Below, in pieces: positions 22,571 to 31,667 of a stretch of DNA of 64,000 nt. The notes beneath the pieces were generated by a model. It was not told where the DNA came from. It ran no database searches and saw nothing but the letters and a program-made list of their open reading frames with translations. Origin of the DNA: an uncultured Lachnospiraceae bacterium (GTDB taxonomy: Bacteria; Bacillota; Clostridia; Lachnospirales; Lachnospiraceae). Each line of letters starts with the position of its first letter. The first letter of the stretch is position 1. Both the position numbers and the translations under genes were made by a program. Location: positions 62,001 through 126,000 of the forward strand of contig CAJUPJ010000007.1 in NCBI GenBank assembly GCA_910588655.1, read 5' to 3'.

Positions 22571-25132
22571 ATGGGCGGACAAGACAAAATTGTACTGCAC
22601 AGAAGGTTTTTAATATTTTATAAAAAAAATACCTTGTCTTTATTCTTAAGTTTTTTATTAACATTCCTGCTTGCTTCAGCTATGCTTGTATTAATACATA
22701 CAAACCACAGGATAGAGAATATAGAGTATAAGACAATATTTACACCGTCGGACTGTTTAATAGAGGATTTGTCATGGCAGCAGGTTAAAAAGTTAAAAGA
22801 GAACCCGGCAATAGGCCATCTGGCACTTGAACAGGCAGTATATACAGGGGGATGTAATAAGAATGGAAAAAGTTTTTATATGCATAAAGGTGATGGTGCT
22901 TATATAACTTTAATGGCAAAAGTTTTGGAGGGAAGGCTTCCAGAAACACCAGATGAAGTTGTTGCTGAAAAATGGGTGCTGCTTAATTTAGGAGTACAGC
23001 CAGAACCAGGACAGGAATTTGAATTCAGGGATGGTGAGGGAAAGACAAGGCTTGTAAAGGTTTCAGGGATATTATCTGGAATGAGAGGCAATATAAGCTA
23101 TGGTACATTAATGGTATATACAGGAATAGATAAAACAGAAGATTTATCTTATATTGCGTATATTACTTTTAAAAATGCACAGAACCATGATACTGTAATA
23201 GAAGAAATATGCAAGGAACTTAAAGTAAAGCAAAAACAGGTACGGAAATGCCCTGCAAGGGAAGATTTTAATGAGCTGTTCTATATTGATATACAGATAA
23301 TGGGTGTAATATTATTTGTATGTCTTGTAATATTTTATGGTATATATAAAATTGTGCTTGTAACAAGGGAGAAACAATATGGAATATTGTATGCGCTTGG
23401 CATGGGGCGCAGGCAGATGCTGGTTATGGTATTATCAGAATTATACCAGGTTTATTTTATGGGTGCATTTGCAGGCACTATGGCAGGTATTCTGGCAGCG
23501 TGGTTTATTGCCAGGGTTTCAGGTGATGCAGATACTGTTGTTTATTTATATAATAAAAGTGTAGAATATGATATTATAATACCTGTGCCACAGATTATAA
23601 CATGTATTATTGTTATGGCTGTATTTACAGGCATTGCAGGATATTTTACAAGCAGAAATATAATTAATAAACCATTGGCAGAAATAATATCAGGGGCAGT
23701 ACAATATAAAAATAACAGGCTGCATTTTCCTGGTATCAGCAGTACATCGGGCAAAATATGTACTTTGTTTTCATTAAGCTGTAAATATATTTTAAGAAAT
23801 TTAAAATTAAGCATATTTGTAATAATAACAATGTGTACAGGAATAACACTGTTTACAGGCCTGGCCTATAAATTAGAAACGATGCAGTTATACCGCATGG
23901 CTACAAAGGAGTCCTGGTATTTGAATGGACAGTATGAAATGAGCGTAAAGAGCTTTGACAGTCCATACCAGGGGGTTTCGCGCAAGGCAGCCAGTGAAAT
24001 ACTGGAGATGGATGGTGTTAAAGGCATAAAAACTTCAGCAGGCATAAGTGTGCGTGTTGTTGATGAAGCTGGTGTAAAGCGCAATGACAGATATTATAAT
24101 AAATTTAATGCTGATATGAAAAAACATTATGGATATGGTATGAGTGGATATGATGGCACAAACCAGGTTTATAAAACTTCACTTTGCGGCTATAATACCA
24201 GTGCATTAAAAGAGCTGGAGAAATACGTTGTTTCTGGAAGTTTTGATGCAGAAAACCTAAAAGAAGATGAAATTATACTGGCGGTATTAAGTATGGAAGA
24301 CATAAATAAAGATAATATTCCTGGCTGGTATAAGGAAGGCACAAAACTTATGGAATACAAAGCTGGTGATGAAATTATAATAAAATACCGTGCGGATTTT
24401 GATACCGCTAACTATGAATATGAAGCATTAGAAGATAAAGGCAGGTATATTTATAAGACATACAAAGTTGCTGCTGTTGTTTCATTTGAATATATGTATG
24501 GAAACCGGACAAATGTATACCCGCGCATGGTTACAAGTGACCAGAATATACAAAAAATAATTCCTGGTGGCTCTTACCACTGCATTTATATTGATGCTAC
24601 AAAGGATATGCCAGCAGCAGGGAAAAAAGAACTTGAAAGAAAGCTTGTCAGTACAGGCGCAAAGTTTAATGAAGTATCTGTACGCAGCCTGGAGGAAAAT
24701 ATTAAACAGAATGAAATGTTCTTCCACAAACAGATGGTTTATATATGTGGCATTGCATTTACAGTATTTATACTGGTTCTCTTAAATATGGCAAATAACC
24801 TGGAGTACCGCATGTATTCAAGGACACGTGAAATCTGTATGCTGCGTGCTGTTGGGATGAGTGTATTAATGGCAAGGGAAATATTTTTATTTGAAAACCT
24901 GGTGCTCGGAATTATATCTGTTATAGCTGCATATTTTATGTCACATCCAGTTTTATATTACCTTTATAAAATATCAGACATGAAGCTGTATGGATATAGT
25001 TTTGCATTTAAGTACACTTCATTTATGGCAATTTCAATAACAGCACTTGTATTATGTATACTGCTTTCACTAGATATATTAAAAACTTGGAAAACAAAGT
25101 ATATAATGGAAGCAATGGGAAAAGCGGACTAG
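22571..25132 (+). CDS. FtsX-family ABC transporter permease
   Basis: 853 aa. N-terminal helix at about 16-40, a large extracellular segment, three helices at about 235-350 (first FtsX unit, with the typical YGILYALGMGRRQML), another helix near 400, a second long extracellular region (about 430-710), and three C-terminal helices with REICMLRAVGMSVLMAREI. That gives the duplicated FtsX layout of peptide-resistance exporters with about eight to ten helices. AAGGAGGGG precedes ATG 22571. An unusually large second external domain of nearly 280 residues may bind substrate (inference). Confidence 0.92.
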   Translation: MGGQDKIVLHRRFLIFYKKNTLSLFLSFLLTFLLASAMLVLIHTNHRIENIEYKTIFTPSDCLIEDLSWQQVKKLKENPAIGHLALEQAVYTGGCNKNGKSFYMHKGDGAYITLMAKVLEGRLPETPDEVVAEKWVLLNLGVQPEPGQEFEFRDGEGKTRLVKVSGILSGMRGNISYGTLMVYTGIDKTEDLSYIAYITFKNAQNHDTVIEEICKELKVKQKQVRKCPAREDFNELFYIDIQIMGVILFVCLVIFYGIYKIVLVTREKQYGILYALGMGRRQMLVMVLSELYQVYFMGAFAGTMAGILAAWFIARVSGDADTVVYLYNKSVEYDIIIPVPQIITCIIVMAVFTGIAGYFTSRNIINKPLAEIISGAVQYKNNRLHFPGISSTSGKICTLFSLSCKYILRNLKLSIFVIITMCTGITLFTGLAYKLETMQLYRMATKESWYLNGQYEMSVKSFDSPYQGVSRKAASEILEMDGVKGIKTSAGISVRVVDEAGVKRNDRYYNKFNADMKKHYGYGMSGYDGTNQVYKTSLCGYNTSALKELEKYVVSGSFDAENLKEDEIILAVLSMEDINKDNIPGWYKEGTKLMEYKAGDEIIIKYRADFDTANYEYEALEDKGRYIYKTYKVAAVVSFEYMYGNRTNVYPRMVTSDQNIQKIIPGGSYHCIYIDATKDMPAAGKKELERKLVSTGAKFNEVSVRSLEENIKQNEMFFHKQMVYICGIAFTVFILVLLNMANNLEYRMYSRTREICMLRAVGMSVLMAREIFLFENLVLGIISVIAAYFMSHPVLYYLYKISDMKLYGYSFAFKYTSFMAISITALVLCILLSLDILKTWKTKYIMEAMGKAD

Positions 25133-25139
25133 ATATTTA

Positions 25140-25185
25140 AAACAGGACAGTATGTTATATTTATATATAACATACTGTCCTGTTT
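25140..25185. terminator. Bidirectional terminator between permease and ABC-F genes
   Basis: A 20-bp perfect stem (25140-25159 with 25166-25185, beginning AAACAGGACAGTATG) with a 6-nt loop, A-rich on one side and T-rich on the other. Confidence 0.85.
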
Positions 25186-25189
25186 TAAG

Positions 25190-27013
25190 TTATTTGGCAG
25201 TTTCCTGTGCAAGTTCTTCCAGGTACATCCACCTGTCCATTTTTTCAGAAATATTATTTGCAAGTTCTTCCTTTTTAGTGGAAAGTTCATTAAGTTTTAC
25301 AAAATCATGTGAGTATTTCAGGATTTCTTTTTCTGTTTCTTCTAATTCTTCTTCCAGTTTTGCGATATCGTCTTCTATAGTTTCATACTCTCTTTGTTCA
25401 TTATAGGACATTTTCTTCTTTTTCTCCTGGCCATCCTTCCAGTTGTCACGGTTTGTCTTTTTAGGGCTGTCCTGCTGCCTGGCAGCATCCTTTGTGCCAA
25501 TGCCTGCATCAGTAACAGAAAGTTTTCTGCCAGAAGCATTAAGATAATCAGTATAACCACCTTCATATTGTTTTATTATGCCATTTCCCTCAAATGACAA
25601 AATTCTTGTGGCTATACGGTCAAGAAAGTACCTGTCATGTGAAATTGCTATTACAATGCCATCAAATGTATCAAGATAGTCCTCAAGTATTGAAAGTGTT
25701 GTTATATCAAGGTCATTAGTTGGCTCATCAAGCAGAAGCACGTTTGGTGCTTCCATAAGTATCCTTAAAAGGTAAAGGCGGCGTTTTTCACCACCTGAAA
25801 GCCTTCCAATTAGTGAATGCTGCTGTTCTGGAGGAAAAAGGAAACGTTCAAGCATAACAGATGCACTGGCAGTCCCGTCATTTGTCTTTATAACTTCCCC
25901 GCCTTCACGTATATAATCAATTACACGCATGGAATTATCCATTGTTTCATTTTCCTGTGCAAAGTAACCAGTTTTTACAGTCTGGCCCGTGGTAACTTCC
26001 CCGCTGTCAGGCTGTAAATTTCCATAAATAATATTCATAAGTGTGGACTTTCCACAGCCATTTGCACCAGTTATGCCAATACGGCTGCCACGCAGGAATA
26101 TATAGCTGAAATCTTTTATTACAGTATTTCCATTGAAAGCCTTGTTAATATTGTTAAGTTCTATTGTAGTTTTTCCAAGCCTTGAGGAAACAGAACTAAT
26201 CTGTGCCTTTGCGTCAGTTACAGGTGCTTTGGCATCACGCAGGGCTTCATAACGGGCAATATGTGCTTTTTGTTTGGTAGAACGTGCCCTTGCACCACGC
26301 TGCATCCACGCAATCTCAGTGCGCAGTATGCTCTGGCGTTTACGTTCAGTGGCGCGTTCTATTTCTTCACGTTCCGCTTTCCTTTCAATAAAACCGGGGT
26401 AATTACAATTATAGTTATACAAGCTGCCCTTATCAATTTCCACTATGCGGTTTGTTACACTGTCAAGAAAATAGCGGTCATGTGTAACCATTATAAGCCC
26501 GCCACGGTAATTAGCAAGGTATTCCTCAAGCCATTCTGCCATTGCGCTGTCGAGATGGTTAGTCGGCTCATCAAGTATAAGTACATCTGCTGGTGTAAGA
26601 AGAGTACGTACAAGGGCAATCCTTTTCCGCTGCCCGCCAGAAAGATTTGATATATTCTGGGCCAGGCCTGTAATTCCAAGTTTGCCAAGCAGGTTTTTGG
26701 CCTGTGGTATAAATGCGGATGGTTCACCAGAAATATCTTCCTTTGAAGGAAGGGCAGCATCAAGTACACAAATTCCTTCATCAAATAAAGGGGTTTGTGG
26801 CAGATAGCCTGTCCGAAGGTTCTGGGCTGTAGTAACTGTGCCCTGGTCTGGTTCTTCAATACCAGCAATAATCTTTAAAAGAGTAGATTTGCCAGTGCCA
26901 TTTATACCAATAATTCCAGCCTTTTCATTTTCATTAAGGAAAAAAGAAGCATCATCAAAAAGAAGACGTCCGGTATATGTGTGTGTAAGGTGTTCAATAG
27001 AAATAAGGGTCAT
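25190..27013 (-). CDS. ABC-F family ATPase (Uup/EttA-like)
   Basis: 607 aa with two ABC cassettes and no membrane segment. Walker A motifs are GINGTGKST (about residue 37) and GANGCGKST (about 345); signatures are LSGGQRKRIALVRTLL and LSGGEKRRLYLLRIL; Walker B motifs end DEPTNHLDS and DEPTNDLDI. The P-site interdomain linker is Arg/Lys rich (about 225-260), and the last 80 residues form an acidic coiled coil (ETIEDDIAKLEEELEETEKE) as in Uup. ABC-F proteins act on ribosomes to relieve stalls or resist antibiotics. The linker does not identify a resistance class, so housekeeping Uup-like function is preferred. Confidence 0.92.
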   Translation of the reverse strand: MTLISIEHLTHTYTGRLLFDDASFFLNENEKAGIIGINGTGKSTLLKIIAGIEEPDQGTVTTAQNLRTGYLPQTPLFDEGICVLDAALPSKEDISGEPSAFIPQAKNLLGKLGITGLAQNISNLSGGQRKRIALVRTLLTPADVLILDEPTNHLDSAMAEWLEEYLANYRGGLIMVTHDRYFLDSVTNRIVEIDKGSLYNYNCNYPGFIERKAEREEIERATERKRQSILRTEIAWMQRGARARSTKQKAHIARYEALRDAKAPVTDAKAQISSVSSRLGKTTIELNNINKAFNGNTVIKDFSYIFLRGSRIGITGANGCGKSTLMNIIYGNLQPDSGEVTTGQTVKTGYFAQENETMDNSMRVIDYIREGGEVIKTNDGTASASVMLERFLFPPEQQHSLIGRLSGGEKRRLYLLRILMEAPNVLLLDEPTNDLDITTLSILEDYLDTFDGIVIAISHDRYFLDRIATRILSFEGNGIIKQYEGGYTDYLNASGRKLSVTDAGIGTKDAARQQDSPKKTNRDNWKDGQEKKKKMSYNEQREYETIEDDIAKLEEELEETEKEILKYSHDFVKLNELSTKKEELANNISEKMDRWMYLEELAQETAK

Positions 27014-27218
27014 AACCAGCCTCCATAAAAATCTTAAGTATTATAAAATAATATTGTTATTATACTTTATCCAGACAGAAACAACAATAGTTGTTTTTTC
27101 TGGTTATTTAGCCTGGACATGTAAAACCTGCTGTGTCCTGGCAAAATCACAAAAAACGTAATATAAACAATAAACATTATAACTGGAAATCTTAAGAATT
27201 TATAAAACAGACATATTG

Positions 27219-27247
27219 TTTACACAAAAAAAGCATTATGCTACAAT
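27219..27247 (+). promoter_or_regulatory. Orphan promoter in the 27014-27578 intergenic region
   Basis: TTTACA (27219-27224) and TACAAT (27242-27247) are 17 bp apart. No convincing gene follows for 330 bp. An 88-codon frame from 27238 overlaps the -10 box and looks non-coding. Confidence 0.35.
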
Positions 27248-27437
27248 TATATAAAATTGTATTTCAGGATGGTTTGCATTTGTGTATTAAGAAAGTAATA
27301 TATAAAACATTTTTATTGCTTTTTTTTGGTGTGTTTTTATTATATGGGGAAATTTTGTCCCTGTTTTGCTTGTTTGTGCCACCATGTCATTTAACTGGGA
27401 GAAACAATAACCGCATTAATAAAGTTTTACATAAACC

Positions 27438-27469
27438 AACACCCGCTGGCAGGACTGCTAGTGGGTGTT
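27438..27469. other. 14-bp stem-loop in the 27014-27578 intergenic region
   Basis: AACACCCGCTGGCA (27438-27451) pairs, with G-U pairs, with TGCTAGTGGGTGTT (27456-27469) around a 4-nt loop. There is no proper T run, so it may be a processing or RNA-end structure instead of a terminator. The remainder of this region shows nothing clear apart from TATACT (27537-27542), a likely -10 of the thioesterase gene. Confidence 0.5.
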
Positions 27470-27578
27470 TGGCAGGAATTTATACATATAACAGGGCTGG
27501 GTAAAAAAAACTCTAAACATTAGCTGGATTATATGGTATACTCTTACGTAGTATATGTGAAATCCAGGGAGGAGAGAT

Positions 27579-28010
27579 ATGGAAGGAAAGTATGGAATAT
27601 ATAAACGTAGGATGAATTATTATGAAACAGACCAGATGGGCATAATACACCATTCAAATTATATAAGGCTTTTTGAAGAAGCAAGGCTTGGCATGATGGA
27701 TAAAGAAGGCATTAGCTATGAAAGTATAGAGGAAATGGGTATTATTATACCAGTTATGTCAGTGGAATGCCATTACCTTATACCTCTTCACTATAATGAC
27801 AGTATTGAGGTTTATTCACAGCTCACAAAGTTTGATGGCATAAAGATGGAACTTTCTTATGAGATATATAAGGAAGGCAGTACCAGGGTATATACAGAAG
27901 GGAATACAAAGCATTGTTTCCTGGATAAAGATATGAAACCGTTCAGGATGAAGAAACTTTATCCTGGTTTATATAATAAATTTAAAGAAATGGTTATAAA
28001 CAGACAATAA
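27579..28010 (+). CDS. Acyl-CoA thioesterase, 4HBT hot-dog family (YbgC/FadM-like)
   Basis: 143 aa, one hot-dog domain. The family signature is YYETDQMGIIHHSNYIRLFE with the catalytic Asp at the start, and PVMSVECHYLIPLHYNDSIE forms the next strand pair. These enzymes hydrolyse short acyl-CoA or aromatic acyl-CoA thioesters; the exact substrate is unknown. GGGAGGAGAG precedes ATG 27579. The following gene starts 70 bp downstream. Confidence 0.9.
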   Translation: MEGKYGIYKRRMNYYETDQMGIIHHSNYIRLFEEARLGMMDKEGISYESIEEMGIIIPVMSVECHYLIPLHYNDSIEVYSQLTKFDGIKMELSYEIYKEGSTRVYTEGNTKHCFLDKDMKPFRMKKLYPGLYNKFKEMVINRQ

Positions 28011-28079
28011 AACTAATATATGTGCTGGCAGTAAACAAGTATCTGCCTGGCAAAAAACAGGGAAAGGAAATTACTAAAA

Positions 28080-29933
28080 ATGAAAAAAAAGCTGATTACT
28101 ATTCTGGTTACTAGTATTATTATGATAGCAGCTACAGGGGCTTTTTTATGGAAAATGAATGATATGTCCAAGAAAATGGAAAAGCAGGAAGAAGCTGTAC
28201 TTGATGAAGAAAGGGATTTAAAGGAATACCAGGGCATTAAAGCTGCTGAAACTGTAGAAGAGCTGGATATAATCCCTCTTTATATGTCAGGGGATAATAA
28301 AAACGTTGTAACTATTAATTATGCTTCTAAGAAGGATATTTATGATACAGGCAGCTCTGCTAAAGCTGAGGAAACCCTTACAGATATTAAGAACAGGGCG
28401 GGAAAGTATACTCCGGCTTCAGCACTTTGGGCTTATAACCCATATGGCACAAATAATAATTCACTGTATGTATATTTTAATACAAGCGGAAAATGTTACT
28501 GCCGCTATACAGTTTCAGTAAAAGATAAGAGAATACCAGATTTCACACGTACACTGGTTAACCACTTATCAGGCAGTGTTTCAAAAGAACATGAATACCA
28601 GTTAACCGGGCTTGTCCCTGGCAAAACAAACTATATTGTAATGAAGTTTTATAATGGAAGTGATGAACTTTCTAATTCCTTTACATACAGGATTGATATG
28701 CCAGAAAGCGCTATAGGAGCACAGACAATTATTAAAAGCAATGACGGACGTAGCAAAAGCAAGCTTAGTAACGGGCTTTATACTGTATTTTCTAATGGAA
28801 AGCCTGGGAAAATCAAAACTACACGTATAGTAACTAAAAAAGTCAGGAAAAAGGGCAAAGAGGTTACAAGGCGTGTAAAAAAGACTGTATGGAAGAAAAT
28901 CAGGAATTATGCAATATTGTTATATGATAATTCAGGTGTTTTAAGAGGGGAAATCCCGCTGGATGGCTACTGTGGCAGAAATATACAGATGGTATATGAC
29001 AGCATTGCATATTCATGCGCAGATGATAAGGTTGCATTTGTAAATGCACTTGGGCAGGTTACAAAAGTTTATAAAATTAATGGTTATAAACAGAGCGGGG
29101 AAATGGCATATGATGGTTTTGGAAACCTGTATGTTATTGCTACACCTTACAGGAAAAAGGCTGTAAAGGACAGCTGTATTGTTAAGATAGAGCTTGAAAG
29201 CGGCAAGGCAGGTGTTGCACTTGATATGAATACACTGCTTCCTGCTGTATATAATGATGCTGTAAAGAAAGCAAAGAAAAAAGTACCAGACTGGATAAAG
29301 CTTAATTCATTGCAGGTAACAGGGACAAACCAGCTGCTTGTAAGTTCACAGGCGCTTTCAAGTATAATTAAAGCCAGTAATGTAAACAGCCTTATGCCAA
29401 GGGTGGATTATATTATTTCAGATAAAAGTATCTGGAATAAATATAAAAACCTTAAAAAGAAGGTATTAACAAAGGCACTTGAGGGTGAAGCCACACCTGA
29501 ACCTACAGAAACACCAGCTGTTAATTCTATACTTGACCAGCCAAAGAAAGAGCGTGAGCTTTTTGCTTCACAGGCAGGCCAGAATTCAATAGTTTATGAA
29601 AAACCATCATCACTTGCAGAAGGCCAGTATTATTTAACAATGCTTAATAATAATTCAGGCAGGGCAGCAGTTAATAACAGCAAGTCATATTATTATAAAT
29701 ACCTTGTAGATGAAACAACAGGCACATATATACGTTCCGAAACAAAAGGTTTTGACAAAACAAGTTACGGGGGCAATGTTACAAAGACAGATGATGTATT
29801 TATATACTGTAATGCTGCTAAAAATAAATTAATTGAAACTGATACAGCAGGAAGGCTTATTAAGGAATTTTATCCAGGCGTTGGCTTATACCGTATCTAT
29901 AAATACGACTGGAAAGGTTTTTGGTTTAATTAG
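28080..29933 (+). CDS. Arylsulfotransferase-like exported protein with altered active site
   Basis: 617 aa. An N-terminal membrane anchor (about 4-25), a coiled stretch, an Ig-like N-terminal domain (about 60-210, fitting the ASST N-terminal domain) and a repeated beta-propeller-like part (about 225-610). The segment DWIKLNSLQ followed by NQLLVSSQALSSIIK resembles the arylsulfotransferase motif DW.H.NS....LLVSSR..S.I.K, but the His is Lys and the Arg is Gln. In known enzymes those residues help transfer sulfate between phenols. A Lys/Arg-rich loop (about 245-280) and a Pro/Thr stretch (TPEPTETPA) interrupt the propeller. Enzyme activity is doubtful; a binding or surface role is possible. The family call is moderate. 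Confidence 0.6.
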   Translation: MKKKLITILVTSIIMIAATGAFLWKMNDMSKKMEKQEEAVLDEERDLKEYQGIKAAETVEELDIIPLYMSGDNKNVVTINYASKKDIYDTGSSAKAEETLTDIKNRAGKYTPASALWAYNPYGTNNNSLYVYFNTSGKCYCRYTVSVKDKRIPDFTRTLVNHLSGSVSKEHEYQLTGLVPGKTNYIVMKFYNGSDELSNSFTYRIDMPESAIGAQTIIKSNDGRSKSKLSNGLYTVFSNGKPGKIKTTRIVTKKVRKKGKEVTRRVKKTVWKKIRNYAILLYDNSGVLRGEIPLDGYCGRNIQMVYDSIAYSCADDKVAFVNALGQVTKVYKINGYKQSGEMAYDGFGNLYVIATPYRKKAVKDSCIVKIELESGKAGVALDMNTLLPAVYNDAVKKAKKKVPDWIKLNSLQVTGTNQLLVSSQALSSIIKASNVNSLMPRVDYIISDKSIWNKYKNLKKKVLTKALEGEATPEPTETPAVNSILDQPKKERELFASQAGQNSIVYEKPSSLAEGQYYLTMLNNNSGRAAVNNSKSYYYKYLVDETTGTYIRSETKGFDKTSYGGNVTKTDDVFIYCNAAKNKLIETDTAGRLIKEFYPGVGLYRIYKYDWKGFWFN

Positions 29934-29954
29934 CTATTTATTTGTGGTAAACGG

Positions 29955-29983
29955 TTGACCAGCCTTTTAAAAGGTTGTATAAT
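29955..29983 (+). promoter_or_regulatory. Promoter of the fsa-transketolase operon
   Basis: TTGACC, 17-bp spacer and perfect TATAAT (29978-29983), about 80 bp before the fsa start. Confidence 0.7.
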
Positions 29984-30070
29984 ATTTTAATATAATGTAA
30001 ACGTAATTGCCCAGTATCCTTGTAACCGGGTTCTGGGGATTTACTTAATAAATATTTAGGAGGAAAAGAT

Positions 30071-30727
30071 ATGAAACTTTTTATTGACACAGCCAAGATT
30101 GAGGACATTAAAAAAGCAAATGAAATGGGTGTTATTTGTGGTGTAACAACAAACCCTTCTTTAATAGCAAAAGAGGGCGGAAGAAGCCAGGAAGATGTAT
30201 TAAAGGAGATAGCATCTATTGTTGACGGGCCAATCAGTGGTGAAGTTAAGGCAACAACTGTTGATGCAGAAGGCATGATTGCAGAAGGACGTGAAATTGC
30301 AAAACTCCATCCAAACATGGTAGTTAAAATTCCTATGACAATAGAAGGCTTAAAGGCTACTAAAGTTCTTTCAAGCGAAGGGATTAAGTGTAATGTAACA
30401 CTTATCTTTACTGCTAACCAGGCACTTCTTGCAGCAAGGGCAGGTGCTGCTTATGTATCTCCATTCCTTGGACGTCTTGATGATATTTCAGTAACAGGTG
30501 TTGAACTTATCAGGACAATAACAGAAATTTTTGATAACTATGGCATTGAAACAGAAATTATTTCTGCAAGTGTACGTAATCCAATCCATGTTACAGACTG
30601 TGCCCTTGCAGGTGCAGATATTGCAACAGTACCTTATTCTGTAATTGAGCAGATGACAAAACATCCTCTTACAACAGAAGGAATTGCAAAGTTCCAGAAG
30701 GATTATATTGCTGTATTCGGAGAGTAA
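30071..30727 (+). CDS. fsa: Transaldolase / fructose-6-phosphate aldolase family (short form)
   Basis: 218 aa, the short TalC/FSA class. It opens MKLFIDTAKIEDIKKANEMG, has CGVTTNPSLIAKEG, the Schiff-base lysine strand VVKIPMT and VSPFLGRLDDI. Members act as transaldolase in the pentose phosphate pathway or as fructose-6-phosphate aldolase; sequence alone does not separate these, but linkage to both transketolase halves favours transaldolase. AGGAGG sits before ATG 30071, and the transketolase genes follow in an operon. Confidence 0.93.
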   Translation: MKLFIDTAKIEDIKKANEMGVICGVTTNPSLIAKEGGRSQEDVLKEIASIVDGPISGEVKATTVDAEGMIAEGREIAKLHPNMVVKIPMTIEGLKATKVLSSEGIKCNVTLIFTANQALLAARAGAAYVSPFLGRLDDISVTGVELIRTITEIFDNYGIETEIISASVRNPIHVTDCALAGADIATVPYSVIEQMTKHPLTTEGIAKFQKDYIAVFGE

Positions 30728-30819
30728 TTCCAGAAGGGATTACATAGATGTTTTAATCCTGTTTAAAAAATCCAGAAACAAGTATTGCAGCAAAAGAAAT
30801 AGTTAGAAAGGAAAGAATT

Positions 30820-31650
30820 ATGGATACTTTAGCATTAAAGAAAACTGCCAATGAAATACGCAAGGGAATAGTTACAGCAGTGCACAGTGCAAAATCAGGA
30901 CATCCGGGTGGTTCTTTGTCAGCAGCAGACATATTAACTTATCTCTATTTTGAAGAGATGAATATTGACCCGGAGAACCCTAAGAAAGCTGACAGGGACA
31001 GGTTTGTATTGTCAAAAGGCCATATTGCGCCAGGATTTTATTCTACACTTGCCAACAGGGGATTTTTCCCGGTTGAAGACTTAACAACACTGCGCCATAC
31101 AGGTTCATACCTCCAGGGGCATCCTGATATGAAACATATCCCAGGTGTAGATATGTCCAGCGGTTCTTTAGGACAAGGCATATCAGCAGCAGTTGGAATG
31201 GCTCTTTCTGCAAAGTTAGATAATGCATCTTACCGTGTATATACACTTCTTGGTGATGGTGAAATCCAGGAAGGGCAGGTATGGGAAGCTTCTATGTTTG
31301 CAGGGGCAAGGAAACTTGACAACCTTGTTGTAATTGTAGATAATAACGGACTCCAGATTGATGGAAAGATTGAAGATGTATGTTCTCCTTATCCAATCGC
31401 TGATAAGTTCAGGGCATTTAATTTCAATGTAATTGAAATTGATGCACATGACTTTGAACAGATTGCTTCTGCATTTAATAAAGCAAAAGAAACTAAAGGC
31501 ATGCCAACAGCTATTATTGCTAAGAGCACAAAGGGCAAAGGTGTATCATTTATGGAGAACCAGGCAAGCTGGCATGGCAATCCGCCAAATGATGAACAGT
31601 ATGCCCAGGCGATGGCAGATTTAGATAAAATCAGTGAAAGCTTAAATTAA
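30820..31650 (+). CDS. Transketolase, N-terminal (TPP-binding) subunit
   Basis: 276 aa, equivalent to the first half of classical transketolase. SAKSGHPGGSLSAADILT and the thiamine diphosphate motif LGDGEIQEGQVWEA to VDNNGLQIDG are present. It must combine with the next gene's product, which supplies the pyrimidine-binding and C-terminal domains. Split transketolases are common in Clostridia and archaea. The partner starts 17 bp downstream. Confidence 0.95.
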   Translation: MDTLALKKTANEIRKGIVTAVHSAKSGHPGGSLSAADILTYLYFEEMNIDPENPKKADRDRFVLSKGHIAPGFYSTLANRGFFPVEDLTTLRHTGSYLQGHPDMKHIPGVDMSSGSLGQGISAAVGMALSAKLDNASYRVYTLLGDGEIQEGQVWEASMFAGARKLDNLVVIVDNNGLQIDGKIEDVCSPYPIADKFRAFNFNVIEIDAHDFEQIASAFNKAKETKGMPTAIIAKSTKGKGVSFMENQASWHGNPPNDEQYAQAMADLDKISESLN

Positions 31651-31667
31651 GCAGATAGGAGGACAAA

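Noticed and set aside
27238..27504. An 88-codon plus-strand frame in the intergenic region
   Set aside because: The start overlaps the -10 box, no ribosome site is present and the stem-loop lies inside it; composition is not protein-like.
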